A stretch of 35,612 nucleotides of DNA from Dicyema japonicum (GCA_011109175.1 RDEW01000111.1:37979-73590); one strand, 5' to 3'. Shown: positions 9,613 through 19,852, numbered from the stretch's first letter. Numbers and translations are program-made. The notes: a model not told the origin generated them from the letters alone.

Positions 9613-10935
9613 TTATATGATTAATTAGTTGTTCTGCATAAATCTGAAGAAAACTGTCCGTTCTTTAACACCTATCAAAGTCGATTTTTTCTGTAATCGT
9701 TTTTTTAAGTGAAATTTTTATCTTAGAGACAATAGTATAGCTGTGTGATTCAGTTGTCCAACCAGGATAATAATTAAATCATAATAAATTTGAATTAATT
9801 AACACCAATTTTATATCCCAGAAAAATGAACCATTAAGTTAGTAAATGTTTAATTGAACTCCTCAAATTCCAAGTACATTATACTTGTTTTTAATGGCAC
9901 TGCAGATTATTAGACTGAAATATTCACTTGTCGGCCTCCCGTATTTTCTAAATATATTATTTTCTAACATATACAATTTATTATCTATGATAGATAATTG
10001 TCCATTAGTTATTGCTTCATATCTATACTAAATATAATATCATACGCCTTTGGATCATTGAATGAATTGATGCAAACGATAACACTATATTATTATTATT
10101 AAAAATACTCATTTAAAATAATAAAGTTGGAACCCACTTTAAAATTTTGAATTACACTTATTCCATGAGGAAAGGTTCTACATTAATTACAAAAAATGTA
10201 CATAATTTCAAGTAATGATAAATTTTCCGCAAATTCGATCGATATGAATTTGAGGGAATCACAGTATTCAAAATATCTATAAAGTTAAAAAAATATGTAA
10301 CAAGTTGTTAATGGTAGGTGGGAATGTTTTCTTGTCTACAGATTCTAAACTTTCATCATAATCACCACATTGACTATGAATAATTAATAATTAATACAAT
10401 CTATCTAAATTCATTCCCAATAATGAAAAGTTGACATCAGGTTCAAATTTAATATTTTGAACAATTAATGCAGCTACATAAAATTCAGGTAGGCCAGTTA
10501 TCGAATATGTACAATTAATCCAATATCTTATTAATTTATATTTAATACAGAGTTCTACTCACTGTTAATTCGTTTTTGCATAAATTCTGTGATGTCAAAA
10601 TATCGAATGACAAGTTTAACACGAGAAAAGAAAACATCTATAAGATTAAATACCAAAATAATAAATATACAATAACCACAAGAAATAAAAATTACTACAT
10701 GAAATACTGTCGTCATAATTAATTATAATTTTATTAAATAAAGTGATGGATTAAAAAAATAAAATTAAAAAATAATTTAATTAAATTCACACAATTTACA
10801 TGGTTTTCCGATTTGTTTAATAATTTTACCATAAAATTTAATAAATTTGTCAAAAATGTCTAATAACTTTGCCTTAATGTTTAGTAACTTTATCAAAATA
10901 CTTAAAAATTGTGTCAAAAAGTTTAATATCTTTTG
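9570..10935. repeat. Second copy of the 1.08-2.24 kb repeat (right half of the inverted-repeat element)
   Basis: Colinear, diverged homology to about 1075-2241. Landmarks in both copies: TTCTGCATAA..CTGA.GAAAACTGT, AATTAATTAACACCAA.TTTATATCCC, AATGGCACTGCAG, TATACTAAATAT.ATATCATACG, TGAGGGAAT.ACA, AATTCATTCCCA, TTGACATCA.GTT, and a right arm ending in TTTAATTAAATTCACACAA. At 10812-10925 it ends in six diverged ~21-nt units resembling TGTTTAATAACTTTGCCTTAA. No matching left arm was found near 9.1 kb, so this copy is partial. The homology begins within the first exon region of the EGF pseudogene, which hints that the duplicated unit may once have included that gene's 5' end. Confidence 0.7.
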
Positions 10936-10989
10936 AATAATGTTTAATTACAGGTCAATTTGCGCGAAAATAAAATTTTAAGTGAATCT

Positions 10990-11643
10990 GAAGATAGGCT
11001 ACACACATTGACACTTCAGAAGTTGACTCACAATAACCAATCCTTTTGTTGTCTATCTGGAAGCTGCTCTTCGTAATCTGAGAGCTAAAAATTGTCCTAC
11101 TTTTATCTAGGAACTAAGATATGCGTATGACCTGGATTTTGTTTTAGAAGAATGATGATAGCTAATTCTTTTTTAGACAAGAGTACTGCAGGGTAAATGA
11201 AATTATTTTTTTTCAGACAAGAGTACTGCAAAGTAATTTAATTGGTCTAATTTTGGAGGATTAGACGTGAAATTAACACAAAGCAGTATGAAGTAGTTAG
11301 CCTGAGTATGATAAGAGAATCTTTTGCCTTTTTTAGAATTAAATAGATGATATTGTTCCAAGTAACGAATGACCAACATTCGCTCTCTCGAATTGATTTT
11401 ATGTGAAATATTAAAAAATCGAATAAGGTAATCAATTAATGACAAAATATTTTTTTGTGCGATTTTGGCTACATATTGATCTATCAGGACTAAAAGATTT
11501 TCAACCTCGGATGATCTTTTTACTTGAAAGTAAAAATAGGTCATATTTCTCCTTGACCGTAAAATTAGGTCAACCGTTAAAGTAATTTTAAATATACATT
11601 TGATGACTATAGATGATATTAGTATTCTTAATATTATTCGCAA
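10990..11643 (-). pseudogene. Unidentified gene disrupted by a 40-bp duplication
   Basis: The minus-strand frame 11643-11203 (146 codons) includes RSSEVENLLVLIDQYVAKIA, SLIDYLIRFFNISHKINSRE and NPPKLDQLNYFAVLLSEKK, helical and leucine-rich. It ends at a stop created where a 40-nt unit is duplicated (11175-11190 and 11215-11230). Reading on from the other copy gives AVLLSKKELAIIILLKQNPG and HTHILVPR, so the undamaged gene would have run through. A further open piece, GQFLALRLRRAASR, follows near 11085-11045. The first ~40 codons (MRIILRILISSIVIK) look like AT-rich upstream sequence, so the true start is uncertain. Family not recognised. Confidence 0.45.
11175..11230. repeat. 40-bp tandem duplication
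   Basis: AGACAAGAGTACTGCA occurs at 11175-11190 and again at 11215-11230, with T-rich sequence before each copy and RGTAA after. The offset is 40 nt, not a multiple of three, so it shifts the frame of the minus-strand gene above. Confidence 0.9.
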
Positions 11644-11649
11644 CCAAAT

Positions 11650-12295
11650 GTGGATGCCAGGTTTAGGTTTATTCTGACTTTACCACTTCTCTTATTTCTG
11701 GATCTGTGGACGATTAGAAGTAGATTTTCTGAATGATCTAATTGACCGAATTAATCTGAAATCACATTAAGATATGTTTTTGAAAAATAAAGAGTTCCTT
11801 GAGATTAATATGATACTGGAGGTCTTCTTCTAGACGACTAGAAATTAATCAACAAATGCTTGGTTGAATGTTTATCAATGTGGTAAAATTGGCAACGTTC
11901 TGACGACGAGGCAGTGAGAATAGCTACCTTGCTCCGTTTTGACCTTAATTTTGTGTTAATGAAAATGCTTCTGTGGACGCTGAATCGATGGTTATCAGTC
12001 TTTAAGCTGATTTATAGCTGGTCCCCGACATGAAATAACAACTTGACTTTAAAAAATGTTTCTTTCTTTGCGATGGCAACACCCCGAAGGGATAACGATA
12101 CTCCCATTCGCTAATGGTCGAAACATTGCTGCGGCGTTCACATGTTAAAAAATACTCTCCAACAAATTTGGCTGGAATCCAGTTTATGACACCGAGGATC
12201 ATAAAACTAGACTTGTTCCACAAAGTTCAGCTGTAAAAAAACAGGAACTACTTGGCCCACGAGAAATCTTGAAATGCTTTATTTAAGAGATGTAG
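11650..12295. other. No gene identified
   Basis: The stretch has near-balanced composition around 11900-12230, unlike the AT-rich spacers, so it may be old coding or element sequence. A 73-codon minus-strand frame at 12002-12223 has no recognisable motif. I cannot assign it. Confidence 0.3.
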
Positions 12296-12299
12296 CACT

Positions 12300-12565
12300 A
12301 TGCCTATCAGTTTAGAATTACTGGAATCCAGAAGGAAGCTTTTCGGACACGTGCTGAGGATTGAATTAACATCCCCACCTAACAAATCTATGGAAATATA
12401 CTATGTTAGTCAAGAAGGCTGCTATCGTCGAAGACCAAATACAACAATGCCAACAGTTTTACAAAAAAAAAAAACCTCTTTAAAATTAAAAGAAATTTAA
12501 AAACTGCGACGACCTTGAGACTATGGTCCACATAGATGGTGGCAACTCTGAAATAATGATTATAT
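12300..12565 (+). pseudogene. LINE (non-LTR retrotransposon) C-terminal fragment
   Basis: The frame reads ESRRKLFGHVLRIELTSPPN then CYRRRPNTTMPTVLQKK. This is the carboxy-terminal region of non-LTR reverse-transcriptase polyproteins, where an LFGHVLRM.. motif precedes RGRPRTTLPTVL. A stop at 12498 is followed one base out of phase by NCDDLETMVHIDGGNSEIM, the usual DL..L..LAGDR-type tail. The nucleotide string CACATAGATGGTGGCAACTC in this tail recurs at about 24.29 kb. Heavily 5' truncated and frameshifted. It abuts the next fragment tail to tail. Confidence 0.75.
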
Positions 12566-12578
12566 GTTGTGTTGTTTA

Positions 12579-13040
12579 TTAAATCGTGTCCTTGGAGATC
12601 GCATGAACGAGTTTCCTCAACTCTCCCCGATCCGTTGCAATTTGGAGTAGCCTTGATATAAGAATTCCCGTAACCTCCTCCACCGTGGATAGCTACCAAG
12701 TCTTTGGTCGGCCAGGTCTTCTCTTCCGAGTGATATTGCTCAGCATAATGGTTCTTTCAAGGGAATCAGAGCGGACAACATGCCCAAAAAACGCCATTCT
12801 GTGTTTTACGATTCTTCCTTCTAGCGAAATGTCCGTTTCCACCCGTTTGAGTACATCAATGTTTGTTAATTTAAAAGTCCAATGGATTCTTAGTAACCTC
12901 CTCCAGTACCACAGCTCAAAAGCATCAATTTTTCGTCTATCCACCTTTTTCAGTATCCATGATTCTGCGCGGAATAGGAAAACCGGTAACACGATTACAT
13001 TAACCAGTCTGCATTTGGTCCTTAAGCAAATATCTTAGGT
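12579..13040 (-). pseudogene. LINE reverse-transcriptase C-terminal fragment
   Basis: The minus-strand frame reads DICLRTKCRLVNVIVLPVFL, FRAESWILKKVDRRKIDAFE, LWYWRRLLRIHW, GRIVKHRMAFFGHVVRSDSL and RKRRPGRPKTW. A single TAG at 12693 follows; the frame then continues LSTVEEVTGILISRLLQIAT and DRGELRKLVHAISKDTI to a TAA at 12579. This order (AESWTLKK..RIDAFE..WRRLLRI..FGHVVR..GRPKT..DR..WR) is the classic thumb and tail of insect/flatworm-type non-LTR retrotransposon polyproteins. The 5' part is missing; a stop also occurs just upstream, near 13036. Confidence 0.85.
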
Positions 13041-14695
13041 CATCCTTTGATTTCCAAAAATGCCTGAGTTCTTTGCATTTACAAACAAATTGGAGAAATT
13101 TCCAGAGTTTCGAAGGTCGAATTAGAGGAGAGTCCAAATTATGACGTATAGGAAATCCAAAGTTGTTAGCCGTTGTATTAGTATTGTATTAGTCTTCCAA
13201 ATGTAATTTATTTATAAAAAAAAAATAAATTTGTGTCAGATAAAAACACTTTATTAACTGCGATTAGAAAATAACAAACCTCACAAGGCAAGAAAAATAT
13301 CAAGATGCTGAATTTATTTAATTTTAATATTACTTTTAATATATATTATTAAATTAATTTTAAACTTTCACCTACGATAAATCAGTTTTTAATTCAAAAT
13401 TTATATAGTTGAACATTCTCCAACCTAACTGTTTGACTCTTGTCTTTCTTTCTCGCTGTTCCCAGGGTTATTAAAATAAATAAATAAATTGTTTTGAATA
13501 AATAAAATTTTTTGTTTTTAAATAAATGAGCTTCCTATAGTTTTAACTATCGGAACTCTGGGACCGTTAGCTTTTGGCTGTAATGTTCTGTTTCTTTCAC
13601 TCGAAGGTATCGGGGGTAACTGAATGAATAGCCTTTACTAAGTGAAGTTATTATAGTTCCCTGGTAAGAGTAAAAATATTGCTTGTCTGTGGTTTTTTAA
13701 ACTTCTGGTCTAACATCTTAAGGAATCGGGAGACATCTGAAACCAGATGTTTTTGAAATAAGAAACTATGGGATCCACTAATGACTGGATTTGAATCCCA
13801 TCTGGACAAAATTAGATTACCTTGAGAAGGTCTGCTTTAAGGATGAACAGGAGAACTATTGGTTATTTGTTCCTGCTATAATAATGTGCTTTCGCCAGGA
13901 TATTTAAAAGAGATCATATCGCCTTAAATTGACGATTTAAAGTTACAATTAATAATTCGTACCTAATGACGTAACTTCCATGGAAGAGGAATGTGCGAAA
14001 TGTATGCATCGTTTTATGATAGAAGCAGTCTTCCTTCATTTCGTTGCATGCAAAAAATTATCAAGTCATGAAACAGCGGAAATATGAAGTTTTGAATTTA
14101 ATAAGAATCGGATGTACTATCGTTAGGATTCGAAAATAAAAGGAATTTGGACACAACTGATCCCTCCGAAACAGCTTATGTGGGATAATACTTATATTAT
14201 GGTATTAAATGATTGAAATATAACGTTTTGGGTGTTAATACTCAAAATCACTTATTCCTCCACAAGGCTCTTTCTTCAAATTTTGTGACAGACGAGATTC
14301 GAATCCAGAGCACAGTGTATCCTTTGAAACTTCGTATATCCGCTGTCTACTGAGTCTATCATTTTGTCCATTCAGTCGGAAACGATAACGAAATGTCACA
14401 TTCACTACAAAGGGATTAAGGCAAAATACGACCATTAAGAATCTCAACTGGAATAGAATATTGGATGAGGGTGAAGTCGAAATAGCCAACGTGTTAAAAG
14501 TACATAATAGGATTTAATCAAAGACACACAGGACTATCAATATTCTGGATTTTTCAATGAACGGTTGATGCATTCAATCGTGTAAAGCCCATGATAACTA
14601 GAATTAGAAATTAATTAGAAATTCAATTAAAAAGCCAAATAAAAGCTTTAATTTTACTATTTAATTATAGTATTTAATTACTTATTTATTTTTTA
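13041..14695. other. AT-rich spacer with a possible retroposon tail
   Basis: No gene supported. Around 13430-13490 the sequence TTTCTTTCTCGCTGTTCCC, then AGGGTTATTAAAATAAATAA, resembles the retroposon 3' ends at 17.9 and 30.5 kb, so a short retroposon tail may end here. A minus-strand frame at 14235-14489 has no recognisable motif. A tRNA-like TTTGAATCCCATC at about 13788 does not fold into a cloverleaf. Confidence 0.3.
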
Positions 14696-14699
14696 TTTT

Positions 14700-15500
14700 A
14701 AACACGTGTCTACCATTAAGAAAAAAACTGTTCACGTGGTCAAGAAAAGTTTTAAATATCAAAGTTGAACCTAAAAATCTGTTTTAAAGTTTAATTATAA
14801 CTTTCTATTTAATTAATATATTCTAGGCACGCGTCTAAGCTAGGAAACTTAAAAATTTAGACACTCAAAAAATTACCCACGTGGTCAGACCCAGGTGGTC
14901 AAGACATGTGGGTACTCCAAATAAATCGGGGCTCATTTTCTATTGAAATAATTAAACCAAATTAACAAATAAGCTTATTAAATCAATTTAAAAAATAGCT
15001 TTTTAATTTCTAAAACCAAATTATTAAGTGTTATTTTGGGCTTAAAACAAGCACTTTTTCTGGTCCCCGAATAGATACAGATTCTCCGGGATTTGTCCCC
15101 ACTTGCCCTAACTTTTTTCGGGTACGCACTTGCATATTTGTTGCCCCTTTAAAATTGGCAAACTTGTCTTGACTTTAGGTCCCCCAGGGATCACAAATGA
15201 AGACTTTGAGTTTCGGGAAATTTCGATTAATATTACTCCTGTCAAGTGGCGTGACCATTAATGCTAATTTCAAAAACTTTCAACTTTAATCATTTCTAGG
15301 TATTAATACAAGAACCCAGAGATCCCTTAGATGGAAGACAATGTGAGACAGCCCACGTGGGTAAAAAATCAAAATTAATTTTTTAAACTGTTTATTTAAA
15401 CACTTTTCTGCTTACAAATGCAATAATAAACTACTTATTTCAAGTCTCCTAAGCACTTTGAATTGAAATAAAAGTGTCCCACAAAAAACTAAAAAGCACG
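14700..15500 (+). repeat. Dispersed repeat B, copy 2, with a CACGTG motif cluster
   Basis: From about 14990 to 15440 it is homologous to 6725-7150. The flanks and body hold repeated CACGTGG-type motifs: ACACGTGTC near 14702, TTCACGTGGTCAAGAAAAG near 14732, CCCACGTGGTCAGACC near 14877, CCCACGTGGG near 15354 and GCACGTGGTCAAAAAAC near 15496. The first copy keeps only a weak CCATGTGGG. No open frame is shared between the copies. Confidence 0.65.
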
Positions 15501-15770
15501 TGGTCAAAAAACTTTTTCAAAAGTGAGATATAATATAACTAAAATTCATTATAATTGTAATTAATACTAAAGATACAGTCTGGTTACAATCGGTTACTTC
15601 TAGAGGAAGTTTTGGTCGAAAATGTGGACCTTTTATTGGGGGTAACTGACAAATGCATGTACTCTGAGGTGTTTAATAAGTTATACAGCATTTTAAATAA
15701 TGTAAATAAGCTGAATTAGCTTTATAAAGATTGTAAGTAATATCAAGTCAGTCCCAAGACCTTCAAAATC

Positions 15771-16550
15771 TTGAGTAATTTGCTTAACATAGTCGATGAT
15801 CCATGTCCAAATAATCGAAATTGCTTTTCTAGGGGACCAGATCTCCCAAACTACGGGACGGATCAAGCTAATTTTTTTGAGGAACTATATTCTAAAAAGA
15901 GAATAAGGGTTTTGAATTTTTTGGGAGATCGGACCCAGCTAGTGGGAGATACAAGAACTTTTGTGATGGTTTAGATTTCATTCCGATATTAAAGAAATCT
16001 TGACTAAATTTAATATGCGAAATTTATCAACTTTACTAAAGTAAAACACATTTGATAATTTTTTTGGGATTCATTCACTTTTTTCACATTGTTAGTGAGA
16101 TCCACATTTGATAATTTTTTGTGGGGATCAATAATAGAGAAATCAATTTGACCACCTTATATCCCCACAATAGCAGATTGGAAGAAAAAGGCTGAATTAC
16201 TGTTAGAGTCAATGTGGGGGAGAAATTGTATTAAAAAGTTTCAGAGGTTTTTGTGCAAAACACAGAGAATTAGCTGATGACTTAGGATATAGAATGGATA
16301 TAGAATGCCTCATAGTGATCTCTAGAATCCTCTTATAATCAAAAAAGTCAGTTTTGACGAAAATTGAAATCAAAGTTCGTTTGATATAAAACAGAATTTA
16401 GTAGTCGATCACTAATTTGAAAGGTTATACGAGGAGATTAAGAAAACAAGAGACTTTTCTATATATTTTGTGACCGCAAATTTGTAGAAAATTCATAAAA
16501 CTAAAAGAAACTGGGGGAATTATGGACGTATGGAGATATTCTTGATAAGT
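15771..16550 (+). other. Decayed coding-like stretch
   Basis: Successive protein-like pieces occur on the plus strand in several frames: DDPCPNNRNCFSRGPDLPNY and FFEELYSKKRIRVLNFLGD (15771-15974), IADWKKKAELLLESMWGRN (about 16175), ELADDLGYRMDIECLIVISR (about 16270-16335) and FERLYEEIKKTRDFSIYFVT (about 16408-16470). They are separated by stops and phase changes. This may be an old element or gene, but no family motif is recognisable. Two copies of ACATTTGATAATTTTTT lie at about 16047 and 16105. Confidence 0.25.
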
Positions 16551-17265
16551 GGGATCCGGTATTGATTTTGACAGAATACATTAAACAAAAAAATTTATAG
16601 ATTGACTTCTTCTGACAAGTGGAGACAAGGCGGGAAAAATCACAACAAAATTTTTCAAAAATTTTAAATTTAATCGATTATGACTATTTTTAAAACTAAC
16701 TAACCGATTCGTAGATGGGAAGACAAATTCCTCCACTTTGGTGAAAAAGACAGAAACCCTCTTTCCTGTCTCTACCTCAGTTAAAGGAAAGAAAGTCTGC
16801 TCCTAAGTTCTCTTCTCCAATAGATTTCCTGTGTAAGCACAGAAGAAGGTGCTTCCGGGAATCGGTTGATGCAATAGAAGACCATGAACGTAAGGTGCGC
16901 TGCTAATGGCGGGAACTGAAATTAGCCACTAATTGAGCACATTTTGTATCTCTCAGTGACCCTGGCATTAATATGAACTTTGAGGATTTTGTTGTACAAT
17001 GAACCAAATCCTCACAGTTCTGAAAGTCTTACTCGACTTTCACTTATTTGTAACGCAGACTACTCAGTAGTTAATTGGTCAGAGGGTCGAGCTGGTGACG
17101 TAGCTATGGTTCACTATGCTTAACTCTAATTCACTTAAAGTTTTTATCTTTTCAAATAAGTTCACTCTCGGTTGAAATTCTTAAATAGGATAACTCAGGG
17201 ATTTTATGTGGGTCATTTGGTCGGGGAGAAGTGAACAGACCCAACCTCTCTCACTGAACGACTAC
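16551..17265. other. No gene identified
   Basis: A plus-strand piece near 16816-16904 reads DFLCKHRRRCFRESVDAIED and HERKVRC before TAA, protein-like but unidentified. The rest shows no motif. This stretch borders the terminal repeat of the pogo-like element. Confidence 0.3.
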
Positions 17266-17267
17266 AA

Positions 17268-17340
17268 AATACAATAAAACCTTTCAAATCCACCAAATTT
17301 GGGACCTGGGAAATTAGGCGGATTCGAGAGGCAAAGTTGA
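17268..17340. repeat. pogo/Tigger-type terminal sequence
   Basis: The sequence begins CAATAAAACCTTTCAAATCC and continues ACC..TTTGGGACCTGGGAAATT..GGATTCGAGAGG. This matches the usual pogo/Tigger terminal pattern (CAGTAAAACCTC..., then TTTGGGAC, and a G-rich GGATT..GAGAGG). It lies just beyond the C-terminal end of the transposase remnant, as expected for the element's 3' end. The matching opposite end was not found. Confidence 0.55.
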
Positions 17341-17389
17341 ATTTTTTTATAAATTGATAAAATGCATTTTTTTTAATTTTAAAGACTAG

Positions 17390-18230
17390 TTAAAAGATGA
17401 AAACATTAATTTCCTTTAAAATAATAGTTATTCTTGTTTTAATGTTCGTTCTGATGTTTCTACTAACATCATCAAGGAGATTGAAGACATTTAAGTTAAC
17501 TTCATCCTTCTGTTTAAAGTACTTCCTCAATGTATAGACTGCATTCATTGCATCATAGTCTGAAACGACTTGTTCATTCTTTTGTTCTCCATCATTAATG
17601 CATTCTTTGTCTTCATCATTTTCATCCAAATTTTCCATAATAAATAGCCGCGTGGCGCCATGAGGTGCTGCGTGGTTAATTGGTTGAAGTTTTCTGTTTG
17701 CTTGTCTGTTCCTCCTTTCTCGACCTATTATAGTGGCGTCATGTGATCCACCTGTCTAGGTGACGCCCAGTGCCAGGCCGGCACGAAAAAGGATTATTTG
17801 CTCTCCCCCACTCCACTGGAGGGGTTTCCACAACTGCATGTAATGGACGTCTTACCCTTTATGCTGATTCCGGATGGACTCTCTGTAGAAGTGGAAACTG
17901 GATACACTTAATTAGTTGTTTAATTTAACTTCTTTCTCGGTGTATCCGGGGTTAATAAATTAAATCCAAATTTTCCAGGATCTCTTCATTCTATGTATAT
18001 TCATAAAGAAGAAACTCATCTTCTGGAATTGGATCATTTATTTGCAGTCTTGACACGAAATCTTGATAAATTTCAGACAAAAACTCGTCATTAATTTCTT
18101 CAATAAAATCTTGAGTCCATTTAGCATTCCGAAAACAGTTTATTATTTTTGTACAATTTAGGTTTTTCTACGCTTGATAGGTATAAATTATAGCATCCTT
18201 AAAGCTTATTTTTTTACATGCCTCAGTTAT
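17390..18230 (-). pseudogene. pogo/Tigger-like (Tc1/mariner superfamily) transposase, C-terminal half
   Basis: The minus-strand frame reads ITEACKKISFKDAIIYTYQA, a TAG where the family has tryptophan, then KNLNCTKIINCFRNAKW, QDFIEEINDEF and DFVSRLQINDPIPEDEFLLY. The motif IxxCFRxA preceded by (S/F)xxDAIxxxxxAW is the hallmark of the end of the DDE domain in pogo/Jerky transposases. A 326-bp insertion (17638-17963) splits the gene; across it the frame resumes as LENLDENDEDKECINDG and SDYDAMNAVYTLRKYFKQKD. The catalytic DDE core and DNA-binding domain are absent. A second stop (TAG, near 17995) precedes the insertion. Confidence 0.75.
17638..17963 (+). mobile_element. 326-bp SINE-like retroposon nested in the pogo transposase
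   Basis: The insert is flanked by perfect 14-bp direct repeats ATCCAAATTTTCCA (17624-17637 and 17964-17977), and removing it restores the transposase frame. It is much more GC-rich than its host. The 3' end is a stem GGATACAC..GTGTATCC followed by GGGGTTAATAAATTAA. Inside, GGCGTCA..TGACGCC forms another stem near 17730-17765. The 5' end has GTGGTTAATTGG, faintly like a pol III A box, but I found no convincing B box. It could be a SINE or a 5'-truncated LINE copy; no LINE protein is readable in it. Confidence 0.75.
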
Positions 18231-18289
18231 GATTTTCCGAGTTCAATTTTTTAAATTAAAAAAATAAAATAATAAGAAAATGAAAAAAA

Positions 18290-18663
18290 ATATTTATACA
18301 GTCCGACCCCGAATTGGGGCAGACCCCAGGGGTGGGGCACCCCCGCATTTTGGGGCATTTTTTTGGCCAACATTTTGGCAGAGTAAAATGGAAAATCAAT
18401 AAAAAATATGGAAATTTTGCGGCACTATAAAATTCTGGGGAATGAAATTATAAGTAAATAAAATTATATTTTATTAATAAATATGTAATTTTAATTTACA
18501 CGTTTATTTACATTTTAATTTTGTGATGAGTGTAGTAATTACCATCACATTTGAAGCGATGAATACGAAGTTGAATTTCATGACTCGGTGTATAAGTCGA
18601 GGTCGACTTTTTAGGTCTATTTTTGATCGAAAAAAGTCAACTTATACACAGGAAAATACGGTA
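18290..18663. repeat. GC-rich patch and terminal-repeat-like hairpin
   Basis: 18300-18360 is a local GC island of GGGGCA/CCCC runs in AT-rich surroundings. 18588-18649 forms a hairpin: GTGTATAAGTCGA..CGACTTTTT pairs with AAAAAAGTCAACTTATACAC. It is followed by AGGAAAATACGGTA at 18650-18663. Ends of the form GTGTATAAG..GAAAATACGGTA occur on DNA transposons, so this is probably the edge of a transposon, perhaps non-autonomous. Its relation to the pogo remnant is uncertain because the sequence differs from 17268-17340. Confidence 0.45.
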
Positions 18664-19533
18664 GTTGAAAGACACTAATCCGATCATTTATTTTCAAAAA
18701 GCGATATAATCCAAAAAGTAGATAGATCCTTGTGCACAGTAAACCCTGTCCATAGAATTTGCAGTCCGATGGGAGTTGGAATACTCTATAGTTTTTAAAA
18801 TGTTCTTCAAGTTCTCTTCTGATTTATCTCTCTTTGAATCAGGGATATTTGTCAAGGTCCAGAAATAGCTGGTGCCTCTTCGATTAGTCATTAAAACCCC
18901 TGGCGTTTAAGGTGAGGGTAGAAAATCAAGAATCATTAAAACACGCATTCGATGTGAGTGCAAGAGACGGACGTCACCGACTCAACCAAAAAACTATAAT
19001 AAAAAGATTAAAAACTTCATTAATAAATACCCACAAATCCTCAACTTTATATTAAATATTTTATTTAAACTTGTTAGCAAAACTTGAAATGGCGCACTGT
19101 TTGAGTACCAGACAGAATTGAAATACTTCTTTCTTAGAATCTTACTGCTACCCATTCCAGCTAAAAATTCAATGCACCTACGTTGTTTCTTGGCTTGACA
19201 AGTGTCGCTGTTATCAATGATAACTCACTATGGAAAACTCGATAATCGGTAGAAAAATTTTTTTATATAGAAGTTCCAACGATGGGAGGGAAGTTACTTG
19301 AGATTGTGTAATAGTGTAGAGAATTCCAATTTTCTTGTAGATCTTCGATAATTATTGTAATTAATTTTTTTAATTTTAATTAATTAAAAAAAAACATTTT
19401 TTTTAATTTGAATAAACACCGGGTAAATAATTTGTTAAGTAGTTGAAAGCTCATTACCAGAAGTTAGAATTACACATATTTAGAATATCCCTGATTGTAT
19501 TAGTAACATTAATATTTAGGTAAACCTCTTTAA
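18664..19533. other. No gene identified
   Basis: A 65-codon minus-strand frame at 18694-18891 has no motif I recognise. 19330-19410 is a run of A/T with TTAATTAATT palindromes. Nothing else can be supported. Confidence 0.35.
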
Positions 19534-19852
19534 TCATTGATTGAACTATTGGATAAAAAGAATGCTGAACCAATTGATGATCTATTTTTTGCGTTATATA
19601 GTGAAATATATGAATGGAATAATGAATGATAACACAGATAATGATACTTTTGTAAGTCCTTTAAATCAAATATGTCTCCATGGAGTGGAGAAAAGGTTAA
19701 TGGAGGTAATTTTAATATATTTGAACGCAGATACCAATGGAGATTATAATGCCATTATACATCGCTTGGGAGTATATTAATGATGATAACAAAGGATGCC
19801 TGTGTGCCTAATATGTTTGAATACTACTACTGCGGACGGAATTTCACCTGAG
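19534..19852 (+). CDS. Unidentified multi-exon gene, partial
   Basis: Plus-strand exons read SLIELLDKKNAEPIDDLFFA, then after a possible 37-nt intron (19601-19637) NNDTFVSPLNQICLHGVEKR with LMEI. A 25-nt intron (19706-19730) joins LME to IPMEIIMPLYIAW, and a 23-nt intron (19772-19794) joins AWE to MPVCLICLNTTTADGISPE. A GTAAGA donor follows at 19853; reading straight through also stays open (VRHEVSVCC). The 25- and 23-nt introns have clean GT..AG ends and keep one phase. The CLICL pair and the helical leucine-rich start suggest a conserved cytoplasmic protein, but I cannot name it. The 5' end is unresolved: a TAA precedes 19534. Confidence 0.5.

Noticed and set aside
12002-12223. 73-codon minus-strand frame
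   Set aside because: No motif, no intron signature, no neighbouring exon.
13740-13800. tRNA-like string (TTTGAATCCC with CCAGATG/CATCTGG ends)
   Set aside because: The acceptor, D and anticodon arms do not pair into a cloverleaf.
14235-14489. 84-codon minus-strand frame and a TTCGAATCC string inside it
   Set aside because: No protein motif; the tRNA-like box lacks the other arms.
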